From contig NZ_CP048405.1 in the NCBI RefSeq assembly GCF_014084125.1, positions 5,270,001-5,334,000 on the forward strand: 64,000 nt of DNA, read 5' to 3'. Each line of letters opens with the position of its first letter. The first letter of the stretch is position 1. The translations under genes and the position numbers were made by a program. The notes beneath the pieces were generated by a model that searched no databases, was not told the DNA's origin, and saw nothing but the letters and a program-made list of their open reading frames with translations. This document shows, piece after piece, positions 56,732 to 64,000 of the stretch. The DNA is from Streptacidiphilus sp. PB12-B1b. GTDB lineage: Bacteria > Actinomycetota > Actinomycetes > Streptomycetales > Streptomycetaceae.

Positions 56732-58867
56732 ATGACCCGTAAGCAACCAGCAGGAACCGGGCGCCGACTGCGCTGGCTGGTCCCGCTGCTCCTGATCGTC
56801 GCGTGGCTGGTGATCGGCAGCGGGACGGGCTCCTACGAGGGCAAGCTCGGCTCGGTGGCCACCAACGACGGCGCGGCCTACCTGCCCGGGAGCGCCGAAT
56901 CGGTCAAGGCCGCCCAGCTCCAGTCCGGCTTCTCCGACGACAAGACGTACCCCGCGGTCGTGGTCTACCAGCGCGCCTCCGGCATCACCGCCGCGGACCG
57001 CGCGGCGGTGCAGGCCGACGCTGCCGCCGCCGCCAAGCTGCCGCAACTCGTGGGCCGGGTCAGCCCGGTGACCGCCTCGGCCGACGGCAAGGCGCTGACG
57101 TTCACGGTGCCCATCGTGGACCGCAGCAGCCCGCTCCAGGACGCGGTGAAGGCCCTGCGCGCCCGGGTCGGCAGCCATCCCGGGCTGTCCGGCCACGTCA
57201 CCGGCGAGGGCGGCCTCTATGCCGACTTCGGCGGCGCGTTCAGCGACATCGACGGCCAACTGCTGCTGGTCGCGGTCGGGTTGGTGATCCTGGTGCTGCT
57301 GCTGGTCTACCGCAGCCCCTCGCTGCCGTTCCTGGTGCTGATCGGGGTGGCCTTCGCCAGCAGCATCGCCGCCGCCGTCGTCTACGCCCTCACCGACAAG
57401 GGCTGGATCACCCTCACCGGCCAGAGCGAGGGCGTGCTCTCGGTGCTGGTGGTCGGCGCGACCACGGACTACTCGCTGCTGCTGATCAGCCGCTACCAGG
57501 AGGAGCTGCGCCGCCACGCCAACAAGTACGACGCACTGGCCAAGGCCTGGCGCGCGGTGCTGTGGCCGGTCCTGGCCTCCGGCTCCACGGTGATCCTGGC
57601 CGTGCTCTGCCTGCTCGTCAGCGACCTCAACAGCAACCGCAGCATGGGACCGGTCGCCGCGCTCGGCATCGCCGCCTCGCTGCTGGCCGGGCTCACCTTC
57701 ATGCCGGCCGTCCTGGCGCTGATGGGGCGCGCCGCGTTCTGGCCGTTCCGCCCGGCCTACGGCAGCGACGAGCGCACCGAGCACGGCTTCTGGGGACGGG
57801 TGGCGGCCTTCGTCGGCCGTCGGCAGCGGCTGGTGTGGGTGGCGTCCGGGCTGCTGCTGGTCATCGCGGCGGCGTTCACCACCCAGTTCCGGGCGTCGGG
57901 GCTGGCCCTGTCCGACAGCTTCGACCGGACGACCGACAGCGCGGTCGGCCAGACCGTGCTGAGCGCGCACTTCCCCGGCGGCGCGGGCACCCCGGTGTTC
58001 GTGATCGCCGAGGCCGCCGCCGCCCCCGAGGTGGTGCAGACCCTGCACGGGATCCACGGCATCACCTCGGTGGCGCCGTACACCGGCGGGAGCGCCGGCG
58101 CCGCTCCCAAGGTGGTCGACGGCCGGGTCGAGGTCGACGCGGTGCTGTCGTCGACCCCGGACGGCCCGGCCGCCATCTCGGAGGTGCGGCAGCTGCGGGC
58201 CGCGGTGCACCGGCTGCCCGGGGCGAACGCGGAGGTCGGCGGGTACACCGCGACCAACATCGACACCCGGGACTCCGGCACCCGTGACCTCAAGCTGGTC
58301 ATCCCGCTGGTGCTGCTGGTCATCCTGATCGTGCTGGTGCTGCTGCTGCGGGCGCTGGTCATGCCGCTGCTGCTGGTCGGCACCGTGGTGCTCTCCTACG
58401 CCGCCACCATGGGCGTGTCGGCCCTGGTGTTCAACCACGTGTTCGACTTCGCCGGGGCCGACCCGTCGGTCCCGCTGCTGGGATTCGTCTTCCTGGTGGC
58501 CTTCGGCGTCGACTACAACATCTTCCTGATGCACCGGGTGCGGGAGGAGTCCCTGTCCCTGGGCACCCGCCACGGCACGCTGGTGGCGCTGCGGGTCACC
58601 GGCGGCGTGATCACCTCCGCGGGCGTGGTGCTCGCCGCGACCTTCGCCGCGCTGTCGGTGGTGCCGATGGTCTCCATGGCCCAGCAGGCCTTCATCGTCG
58701 CCTTCGGCGTGCTGCTGGACACCGTCCTGGTGCGCTCGCTGCTGGTCCCGGCCCTGGCGCTGGAGCTCGACCGGAAGATCTGGTGGCCGTCCCGGACGGT
58801 CTTCGGGCCGCTCGGCTCCGGCGGCCGGGGCCCGGCCCAGCGGACCGAGCGTCCGCTCGTGGGCTGA
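56732..58867 (+). CDS. MMPL/RND-family membrane exporter
   Basis: A 711-residue membrane protein with the MMPL duplication: TM1 near the N-terminus (LRWLVPLLLIVAWLVIGS), a periplasmic loop, a TM bundle including GVLSVLVVGATTDYSLLLISRYQEEL (in blocks), then the second half with VAFGVDYNIFLMHRVREE. The TTDYSLLL and VDYNIFL segments hold the Asp-Tyr pairs used for proton coupling. GGAGG precedes the ATG. Streptomyces homologues such as ActII-ORF3 export polyketides; product export or self-resistance is likely. It has a SARP-box promoter. Confidence 0.93.
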   Translation: MTRKQPAGTGRRLRWLVPLLLIVAWLVIGSGTGSYEGKLGSVATNDGAAYLPGSAESVKAAQLQSGFSDDKTYPAVVVYQRASGITAADRAAVQADAAAAAKLPQLVGRVSPVTASADGKALTFTVPIVDRSSPLQDAVKALRARVGSHPGLSGHVTGEGGLYADFGGAFSDIDGQLLLVAVGLVILVLLLVYRSPSLPFLVLIGVAFASSIAAAVVYALTDKGWITLTGQSEGVLSVLVVGATTDYSLLLISRYQEELRRHANKYDALAKAWRAVLWPVLASGSTVILAVLCLLVSDLNSNRSMGPVAALGIAASLLAGLTFMPAVLALMGRAAFWPFRPAYGSDERTEHGFWGRVAAFVGRRQRLVWVASGLLLVIAAAFTTQFRASGLALSDSFDRTTDSAVGQTVLSAHFPGGAGTPVFVIAEAAAAPEVVQTLHGIHGITSVAPYTGGSAGAAPKVVDGRVEVDAVLSSTPDGPAAISEVRQLRAAVHRLPGANAEVGGYTATNIDTRDSGTRDLKLVIPLVLLVILIVLVLLLRALVMPLLLVGTVVLSYAATMGVSALVFNHVFDFAGADPSVPLLGFVFLVAFGVDYNIFLMHRVREESLSLGTRHGTLVALRVTGGVITSAGVVLAATFAALSVVPMVSMAQQAFIVAFGVLLDTVLVRSLLVPALALELDRKIWWPSRTVFGPLGSGGRGPAQRTERPLVG

Positions 58868-58885
58868 CCCGCTCCCCCGGGAACG

Positions 58886-58930
58886 CCACTGCGGCCCCGG
58901 TCCCCCTCGCGGGGGCCGGGGCCGCAGTGG
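58886..58930. terminator. Bidirectional hairpin between MMPL and O-methyltransferase 3
   Basis: Stem of 15 plus 5 bp with a one-base bulge (58886-58906 with 58911-58930), 4-base loop, between convergent genes. Confidence 0.68.
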
Positions 58931-58946
58931 TCCGTGCTGTGCCGGG

Positions 58947-59966
58947 TCAGGCCGCCTTGCGGGCGACCACCAGGGTGTCGTAGTCGCCCAGCGGGGTGAC
59001 CTCGGTGCCGGCGAAGCCGGCGTGCTCCGCGTACTCCACGATCTCCGACGCGGGGTACTCCGAGCCGCCGTCGGTCACCAGCAGCATGTCCAGGCTGATC
59101 ACCAGGTTCTCGGCGTGGTCCGGCTCGTCGTCCAGCATCCGGTCGTAGACCAGCAGCGCGCCGCCGGGCCGGACCGCGTCGAACGCCTTGTGCACCAGCG
59201 CGCTGCGCTGTTCCGGGTCCCAGTCGTGCAGCACGTGGCCGAGGATCACCACGTCGGCCGAGGGCAGCGGGTCGGTGAAGAAGCTGCCGCCGTGGAACTG
59301 CAGCTCGTCGCCCAGGCCCAGCTCCGCCTTCAGCTCCTTGGCGAAGGGCTCCATCGCCGGCAGGTCGAAGACGTGGGCGCTGAGGTGCGGCTGCGCCCGC
59401 TGGATCTGCGAGGCCAGGTTGCCCCGGGCGCCGCCGACGTCCAGCACCGACGTGTGGCCGGACCAGTCGAAGGCCTCGATCAGCTGGGCGCCGAGCACGT
59501 TGGTGAACGCGTCCATGCTGCCGATGAACTGGCGCAGGATCGCGGGGTTCCGGGTGACCTCGTCGAAGTCGCTGCCGGACTGCTGCTTGCCGCTGCGCAG
59601 CGCCTCCTCCAGCCGCCCCCAGGCGGGGTAGAGGTTGCGGCTGGAGCGGAACAGGAAGCCGCCCACGTAGGCTTCGCTGCCCCGGACCAGGTGCGCCTCG
59701 GCACCCGGCGCGTTGCTGTAGCGGCCGTCGGAGCGCTCCAGGATCTTCAGGGCCACCAGCAGGTCGAGGAAGTCACGCAGCCCCCGGCCGTGCAGGGACA
59801 GCCCCTCGCGGATCTCGTCCACCGTGGCCGATCCGCCCGGGGCCCCGTGCAGATGGGTGAACAGGTCCAGTTCCACTGCGGTCAGCAGTGCCTTGGCGTC
59901 GCAGAACGCGTTCCCGAGCCGGAGGATTCCGGCAGCCGTGCCGATGTCCGGGGCATTGGTCGTCAT
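58947..59966 (-). CDS. SAM-dependent O-methyltransferase (3)
   Basis: A 339-residue O-methyltransferase, close paralogue of methyltransferase 2 (22776-23786): both share GTAAGILRLGNxFCDAKALLTAV, LSLHGRGL-like and LGHxLHDWDxEQ blocks. The SAM motif is LDVGGARGNL. It is a single-gene leftward unit with a SARP-box promoter, divergent from FAD monooxygenase D. Two paralogous plus one distinct O-methyltransferase point to up to three methoxy groups, or two regio-selective steps on one ring. The acceptor is unknown. Confidence 0.9.
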   Translation of the reverse strand: MTTNAPDIGTAAGILRLGNAFCDAKALLTAVELDLFTHLHGAPGGSATVDEIREGLSLHGRGLRDFLDLLVALKILERSDGRYSNAPGAEAHLVRGSEAYVGGFLFRSSRNLYPAWGRLEEALRSGKQQSGSDFDEVTRNPAILRQFIGSMDAFTNVLGAQLIEAFDWSGHTSVLDVGGARGNLASQIQRAQPHLSAHVFDLPAMEPFAKELKAELGLGDELQFHGGSFFTDPLPSADVVILGHVLHDWDPEQRSALVHKAFDAVRPGGALLVYDRMLDDEPDHAENLVISLDMLLVTDGGSEYPASEIVEYAEHAGFAGTEVTPLGDYDTLVVARKAA

Positions 59967-60021
59967 AGCGATGAGGCTCCTTCCAGGACGCCTGCCTGCA
60001 GGCGCCGTACCGGTCGGGGCG

Positions 60022-60064
60022 ACGCTGTCAGCCGGACATGGAGCCGCCCTTGAAGCGGCCTCGA
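60022..60064 (-). promoter_or_regulatory. SARP-box promoter of O-methyltransferase 3
   Basis: Leftward heptamers TCGAGGC (60058-60064), TCAAGGG (60047-60053) and TCCATGT (60036-60042) at 11-bp spacing, then 8 bp to CAGCGT (60022-60027). Confidence 0.62.
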
Positions 60065-60107
60065 ACAGCAGGCCACGGCGGGGGCCCGACCGGAATACCA
60101 GGGATCC

Positions 60108-60125
60108 TCAAGGCGCGATCGGTAC
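60108..60125 (+). promoter_or_regulatory. Possible SARP-box pair upstream of monooxygenase D
   Basis: TCAAGGC (60108) and TCGGTAC (60119) are 11 bp apart and ACCAGGG (60097) fits the same register, but the match is weak and no good -10 lies 8 bp on. Confidence 0.3.
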
Positions 60126-60236
60126 CTCTTTCCACGTGCTGCGGACCTGGCCACCTCCTCCGCGCACCAGCGCGGTCCCATCCGGTCCGTACCTGCCGCA
60201 CACGAGGCAGAGTTCATGATTCATGAGGGGAAACAC

Positions 60237-61862
60237 ATGTATGACGTGAACATCCCTGTGCTGATTGTGGGAGGTGGACCGGTTGGCCTGTCCACTGCCC
60301 TCTTCAGTGGGCGCCACGGGATCCGCACGATGGTGCTGGAGAAGCGAGACGCCACCTCCACTCTGCCCCGGGCCCCGGGCCTGCAGGCACGCACCCTGGA
60401 GCTGTTCCGGGCGGCCGGCATCCACGACGAGATCCGGGCCCTGGAGATGGGCGACTCCCACCCCTACTTCGAGGGCGGGATCATCCAGGTCAACACCTTC
60501 GCCGAGATCGACGACGCGGTCGTCCTGGAGTCGCCCTCGCTGGACGGCCCCACGGTCAGCCCGGAGCGGGTGATGGGCTGCGGCCAGGACCGCTACGAGC
60601 GGGTACTGGTCGACAAGGCCCGGGAGTTCGGCGCCGACGTGCGCTTCAACACCCAGCTGATCGAGTTCACCCAGGACGACGAGGGCGTCACCGCCGTCGC
60701 CGAGGACCTGGGCACCGGCAAGCGGTTCACCATCCGCGCGCAGTACCTGGTCGGCGCGGACGGCGCGGGCAGCAAGGTGCGCCGGATCCTCGGCGTGGAG
60801 CGGGTCGGCCGGGGCACCGTCTTCAACGCCCTCAGCATCTACTTCCGGGCGCCGGAGCTGGAGACCATCCTCAAGGGCCGCCGGTTCATCCTCTGCTACG
60901 CCAACGTCAACGGCACCCTGATGGGGCTGTCCCGGCTGCACGGCTGCGACCCGTACCTGGCCGCGCCGATCTACCACCCCGAGCGCGGCGAGAAGCCCGA
61001 GGACTTCACCGACGAGCGCTGCGAGGACATCGTGCGCACCGCCGCCGGCAAGGCGGACCTGGACGTCGAGGTGGTCGCCAAGGTGCCCTGGCAGGGGGCG
61101 CAGCTGGTCGCCGAGCGGTTCCGCGCCGACCGGGTGTTCCTGGCCGGCGACGCCGCCCACGTGCACCCGCCGGCCGGCGGGTTCGGCGCCAACACCGGCA
61201 TCCACGACGCGCACAACCTCGCCTGGAAGCTGGCCGCCACGCTGCACGGGTGGGCCGGCGAGTCGCTGCTCGACACCTACGGCGCCGAGCGCCGGGCCGT
61301 GGGCGCGGCCATGGCGGAGCAGGCGATGGTGCGCAACCGGATCCGCCACGGCTACGCGACGGACGAGGACCGGGCGGCGATGGTCGACGACATCATCATC
61401 ACCCTCGGCTACCGCTACTCCTCCTCGGCGATCAGCAGCGAGGGCACCGGTCCGGTGCTCACCCCGGAGCTGCAGCTGGTCGGCGAGCCCGGCACCCGTG
61501 CCCCGCACGTGTGGCTGAAGCGCGGCGAGGAGACCATCTCCACGATCGACCTCTTCTGGGACAGCTACGTGCTGCTCACCGACTCCGCCGGATCGGAGTG
61601 GGCCGCCGCGGCCACCCGCACCGCCAAGGAGCTCGGGGTGCCGCTGAAGACCCACGAGGTCGGCCCGGAGAGCGAGTTGCAGCCCCAGGACCGCGACTGG
61701 CACACGGCCTACGGGGTCGGCCCCGGCGGGGCGGTGCTGGTCCGGCCGGACGCCATCGTCACCTGGCGCAGCGCCGGCCCGGCCGAGGACCCGGCCGCCG
61801 TGCTCGCGGAGGCCGTCGCTCGCGCCGCGGGCCGGGTTCCGGCCACCACCGCCGCCCGCTGA
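60237..61862 (+). CDS. FAD-dependent monooxygenase (D), PheA/TfdB-like
   Basis: A 541-residue aromatic-ring hydroxylase-type flavoprotein with an additional C-terminal thioredoxin-like domain (about 400-541), as in RdmE, MtmOIV and phenol hydroxylases. Motifs: VLIVGGGPVGLSTALFSG, YLVGADGAGSKVRR, FLAGDAAHVHPPAGGFGANTG. The ATG at 60237 has GAGGGGAAAC upstream and is preferred to one seven codons earlier. Members hydroxylate polyphenols or perform Baeyer-Villiger oxidation of polyketides. It is the last gene that I would place in the cluster; a strong terminator follows. Confidence 0.9.
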   Translation: MYDVNIPVLIVGGGPVGLSTALFSGRHGIRTMVLEKRDATSTLPRAPGLQARTLELFRAAGIHDEIRALEMGDSHPYFEGGIIQVNTFAEIDDAVVLESPSLDGPTVSPERVMGCGQDRYERVLVDKAREFGADVRFNTQLIEFTQDDEGVTAVAEDLGTGKRFTIRAQYLVGADGAGSKVRRILGVERVGRGTVFNALSIYFRAPELETILKGRRFILCYANVNGTLMGLSRLHGCDPYLAAPIYHPERGEKPEDFTDERCEDIVRTAAGKADLDVEVVAKVPWQGAQLVAERFRADRVFLAGDAAHVHPPAGGFGANTGIHDAHNLAWKLAATLHGWAGESLLDTYGAERRAVGAAMAEQAMVRNRIRHGYATDEDRAAMVDDIIITLGYRYSSSAISSEGTGPVLTPELQLVGEPGTRAPHVWLKRGEETISTIDLFWDSYVLLTDSAGSEWAAAATRTAKELGVPLKTHEVGPESELQPQDRDWHTAYGVGPGGAVLVRPDAIVTWRSAGPAEDPAAVLAEAVARAAGRVPATTAAR

Positions 61863-61879
61863 CGCACTCCGCGCACCAC

Positions 61880-61916
61880 GGGGCGGCCGGTCCTGACCCA
61901 CGGGACCGGCCGCCCC
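61880..61916 (+). terminator. Rho-independent terminator after monooxygenase D
   Basis: Perfect 14-bp stem (61880-61893 with 61903-61916), 9-base loop, followed by TTT. It marks a natural right-hand boundary of the cluster. Confidence 0.75.
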
Positions 61917-61999
61917 TTTGTCGACGCCGACTCCGGGCGCCGAGCCATGCGCTGCCACGGCACCAGGCCGTGGACGACCGTGAGACAGGAGCAACACAG

Positions 62000-63292
62000 A
62001 TGACCACGAGCCAGGTAGCGTCCCTCTTCCTCGCCCTAGCCGCGGTGCTGGTGCTGGCCAGGCTGCTGGGCGCGGCCGCGAGAGCCATCGGCCAGCCGGC
62101 CGTCCTCGGCGAGATCCTGAGCGGCATCCTGGTGGGGCCGACGCTCTTCCACGGCGCCGTCTCCCACCTGCTGTTCCCGGTCGGGGTGCAGCCCTTCCTC
62201 ACCGCGCTGGCCGATCTGGGCCTGGCGCTGTTCATGTTCCTCACCGGCGCCGAGCTGGAGCACGCCGTGGTGCGCGCGCAGGGGCGGGCCGCGGTCGGCG
62301 TGGCGGCGGGCTCGGTGCTGCTGCCGCTCGGGCTCGGCTGCCTGCTGGCGACCGACCTGTTCCAGCACCACCGGGTGGGCAGCGAGGCCGCCTTCGTGCT
62401 GTTCCTGGGCGCGGCCATGTCGGTGACGGCGTTCCCGGTGCTGGCGCGGATCCTCGGCGACCGGGGCATGCAGTACACCAGGATCGGCGGGACCGCGCTG
62501 GCCGCCGCCGCCCTCGCGGACGTCGCGGCCTGGCTGCTGCTGGCGGCCGTGGTCATGGTCTCCGGCGGCCCCGCGCAGTGGCGGCTGCTGCTTCTGCCGG
62601 TCTACCTGCTGGTGCTGATCGGCGCGGTCCGGCCGCTGCTGCGCCGACTGGTCACCGCCCGCAGGGCCACCGTGACCGGAGCCGACCCGGCCCTGCTCGC
62701 GGTGGTCCTGGGCGGCCTGATGCTGTCCTGCTGGGCCACGGAGTGGATGGGCCTGCAGTTCATCTTCGGCGCGTTCCTGTTCGGCGCCGTGCTGCCGCGC
62801 GGCACCTCCGGACAGGCCCCGGAGGCCGTCCTCAAGGGCCTGGGCAGCATCGGCGTGGTGTTCCTGCTGCCGGTCTTCTTCGTCATCGCGGGCCTCAAGG
62901 TCAACCTGTCCCACCTCGGCGGGGAGTCGCTCGGCGAGCTGGCGCTGATCCTGCTGACGGCCGTCGCCGGGAAGGCCCTGGGCGCGTTCGCCGGAGCCCG
63001 GCTGCAGGGCCTGCCGACGCAGGAGGCCAGGACCATGGCCACGCTGATGAACGCCCGCGGCCTGACCGAGCTGGTCATCCTCTCGGTGGGCCTGCAACTG
63101 GGCGTCCTGGACCAGTCCCTGTACTCGCTGATGGTCGTCATGGCGGTGCTGACCACCTTCATGACCGGACCGATCCTGCGCCTGGTGCACCCGGACGCGA
63201 GGACCGAGGAGGAGCTGCGGCCGGCCTCCGAGGCGGAGCACGCGGACGGCCTGACCGCCGCAGGGGCCGGCCGTACCGCGCCCGGCGCCTGA
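62000..63292 (+). CDS. Cation/proton antiporter, CPA2 (KefB/NapA-like) family
   Basis: A 430-residue membrane protein with about 12 hydrophobic segments. CPA2-type features include GQPAVLGEILSGILVGP, LFMFLTGAELE, AMSVTAFPVLARIL and LMNARGLTELVIL. There is no soluble RCK domain. It would exchange Na+ or K+ for protons. ACAGGAGC precedes the ATG. No SARP boxes are evident upstream. Such antiporters are found beside some polyketide clusters as possible self-protection genes, but a housekeeping role is as likely. Confidence 0.9.
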   Translation: MTTSQVASLFLALAAVLVLARLLGAAARAIGQPAVLGEILSGILVGPTLFHGAVSHLLFPVGVQPFLTALADLGLALFMFLTGAELEHAVVRAQGRAAVGVAAGSVLLPLGLGCLLATDLFQHHRVGSEAAFVLFLGAAMSVTAFPVLARILGDRGMQYTRIGGTALAAAALADVAAWLLLAAVVMVSGGPAQWRLLLLPVYLLVLIGAVRPLLRRLVTARRATVTGADPALLAVVLGGLMLSCWATEWMGLQFIFGAFLFGAVLPRGTSGQAPEAVLKGLGSIGVVFLLPVFFVIAGLKVNLSHLGGESLGELALILLTAVAGKALGAFAGARLQGLPTQEARTMATLMNARGLTELVILSVGLQLGVLDQSLYSLMVVMAVLTTFMTGPILRLVHPDARTEEELRPASEAEHADGLTAAGAGRTAPGA

Positions 63293-63323
63293 CGCCACGC
63301 CAGCCGGGCGGGCGGGCGGGCAC

Positions 63324-63373
63324 GGACGAGGCGGTCGGCACCCCACCGGGGTGGGGTGCCGACCGCCTCGTCC
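63324..63373. terminator. Bidirectional hairpin between antiporter and LLM gene
   Basis: Perfect 23-bp stem (63324-63346 with 63351-63373), 4-base loop, the longest hairpin in the window, between convergent genes. Confidence 0.72.
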
Positions 63374-63407
63374 GCGTACGTGTCGTCCGGTCAGCTCCGG
63401 CGCGGGC

Positions 63408-64000
63408 TCACAGCGCCGCGTCCGCCAGCAGCCGGAGCTGCTCCAGCTCCGCCGAGCAGGGCAGCAGGATCAGCTCGTCGCAGCCGGCCTCCGCGTAGGC
63501 CTGGGCGGCGTCCCGGATCTGCTGGGCGTCGGTGAGGACGCCGGTCGCGGTCCGCTCGGCCTTGGCGCTGACGAACGAGTAGTAGCCGCGGAGGTAGCCG
63601 CCCGCCACCCGCCCGGCGTCCGGGCCGAGGCAGGCGTAGACCAGCGAGACCATCCGCGGCCGGTCGGTGCGCCCCTCGTCGGTCCAGGCCTGCTTCGCCC
63701 GGCGGACCAGCTCCGCGTAGGCGGTGACCGAGCTGCCGCCGGCGATCCAGCCGGTGCCGAACCTGGCCGAGCGCCGCATCGCGGCCGCCGAGTGGCCGCC
63801 GACCAGCAGCGGGATGCGGCCGTCGCGGACCGGACGCGGGCCGATGCCGGGGACCGGGCCCGCGCCGTCCCAGGTCTCCCGCAGCTCCGTCAGCAGCTGG
63901 TCGAGCAGCTTGCCCCGGCCGAGGTACTCCGCGCCGGTCGCCGCGTAGTCGTCCTCCCGGCCGCCGGCGGCGACGCCGAGCACCAAACGGCCGCCGGAGA
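63408..64000 (-). CDS. LLM-class (luciferase-like) flavin/F420-dependent oxidoreductase, partial
   Basis: The C-terminal 197 or so residues of a luciferase-like monooxygenase fold protein; the 5' part lies beyond the right edge. SGGRLVLGVAAGGRED, the LLVGGHSAAAMRRSARFGTGWI block and AEAGCDELILLP are typical of F420- or FMN-dependent LLM oxidoreductases. The substrate cannot be told. It probably lies outside the biosynthetic cluster. Confidence 0.88.
   Translation of the reverse strand, partial: SGGRLVLGVAAGGREDDYAATGAEYLGRGKLLDQLLTELRETWDGAGPVPGIGPRPVRDGRIPLLVGGHSAAAMRRSARFGTGWIAGGSSVTAYAELVRRAKQAWTDEGRTDRPRMVSLVYACLGPDAGRVAGGYLRGYYSFVSAKAERTATGVLTDAQQIRDAAQAYAEAGCDELILLPCSAELEQLRLLADAAL

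Noticed and set aside
56473-56742. Small open frames between the beta-helix and MMPL genes
   Set aside because: They lack ribosome binding sites and protein-like composition and lie over the SARP heptamer array.
1-64000. CRISPR arrays, tRNA or rRNA genes, insertion sequences, attachment sites, riboswitches
   Set aside because: None was seen by eye; the repeats found are short tandem repeats and SARP heptamers only.

Overview
The window is very GC-rich DNA with dense, often overlapping genes, GTG/TTG starts and SARP-type regulators, as in Streptomyces or a close relative (Kitasatospora, Streptacidiphilus). Almost all of it, from about 184 to 61862, reads as one large specialised-metabolite gene cluster. 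I saw no rRNA, tRNA, CRISPR array, insertion sequence or integrase.
Layout. 1-4160: end of a lipoprotein gene, two SARP regulators and a fatty acyl-AMP ligase (FAAL). 4188-5879: a small unknown gene and a P450. 5869-21507: a leftward operon of 12 overlapping genes that builds and cyclises an acyl tetronate: FAAL, two acyl-CoA dehydrogenases, ACP, one KS-AT-ACP polyketide synthase, KAS III-like enzyme, FkbH-like glyceryl-ACP synthase, glyceryl ACP, 2-oxoacid-dehydrogenase-type acyltransferase, phosphopantetheinyl transferase, FAD oxidoreductase and alpha/beta hydrolase. 21686-36349: two O-methyltransferases, a P450 with ferredoxin, a MarR regulator with a divergent unknown gene and FAD monooxygenase, an MFS exporter, an asparagine-synthetase homologue, a TenA-like protein, a frameshifted glycosyltransferase, a third P450 and an SDR. 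36451-49154: flavin reductase, lysine N-hydroxylase, two FAD monooxygenases, SDRs, ABM-fold protein, beta-hydroxyacid dehydrogenase, SAM synthetase, flavin halogenase and a type III glutamine-synthetase homologue. 49265-53960: a leftward operon with cupin, MetRS-like protein, amino-acid oxidase and BBE-type oxidase; with the lysine N-hydroxylase this is a hydrazine-forming set. 54107-61862: unknown protein, secreted beta-helix protein, MMPL exporter, third O-methyltransferase and a large FAD monooxygenase. 62000-64000: a cation/proton antiporter and a partial LLM oxidoreductase, probably outside the cluster.
How it works together (inference). One arm makes an unsaturated acyl-ACP, extends it once with malonyl-CoA and joins it to glyceryl-ACP to form a tetronate. 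The other arm makes an N-N bond from N6-hydroxylysine and glycine, as in s56-p1, formycin and triacsin pathways, with glutamate-ligase and amidotransferase homologues that could carry or transfer the nitrogen unit. Halogenase, P450s, FAD monooxygenases and three O-methyltransferases would tailor it. I know of no described product combining these parts.
Regulation. I found about 20 arrays of TCGAGNN/TCCAGNN-like heptamers at exact 11-bp spacing upstream of nearly every transcription unit; in 16 of them a heptamer is followed after exactly 8 bp by a -10-like nAnnnT. This matches the known SARP promoter layout and ties the tetronate arm, the hydrazine arm and the tailoring genes into one regulon.
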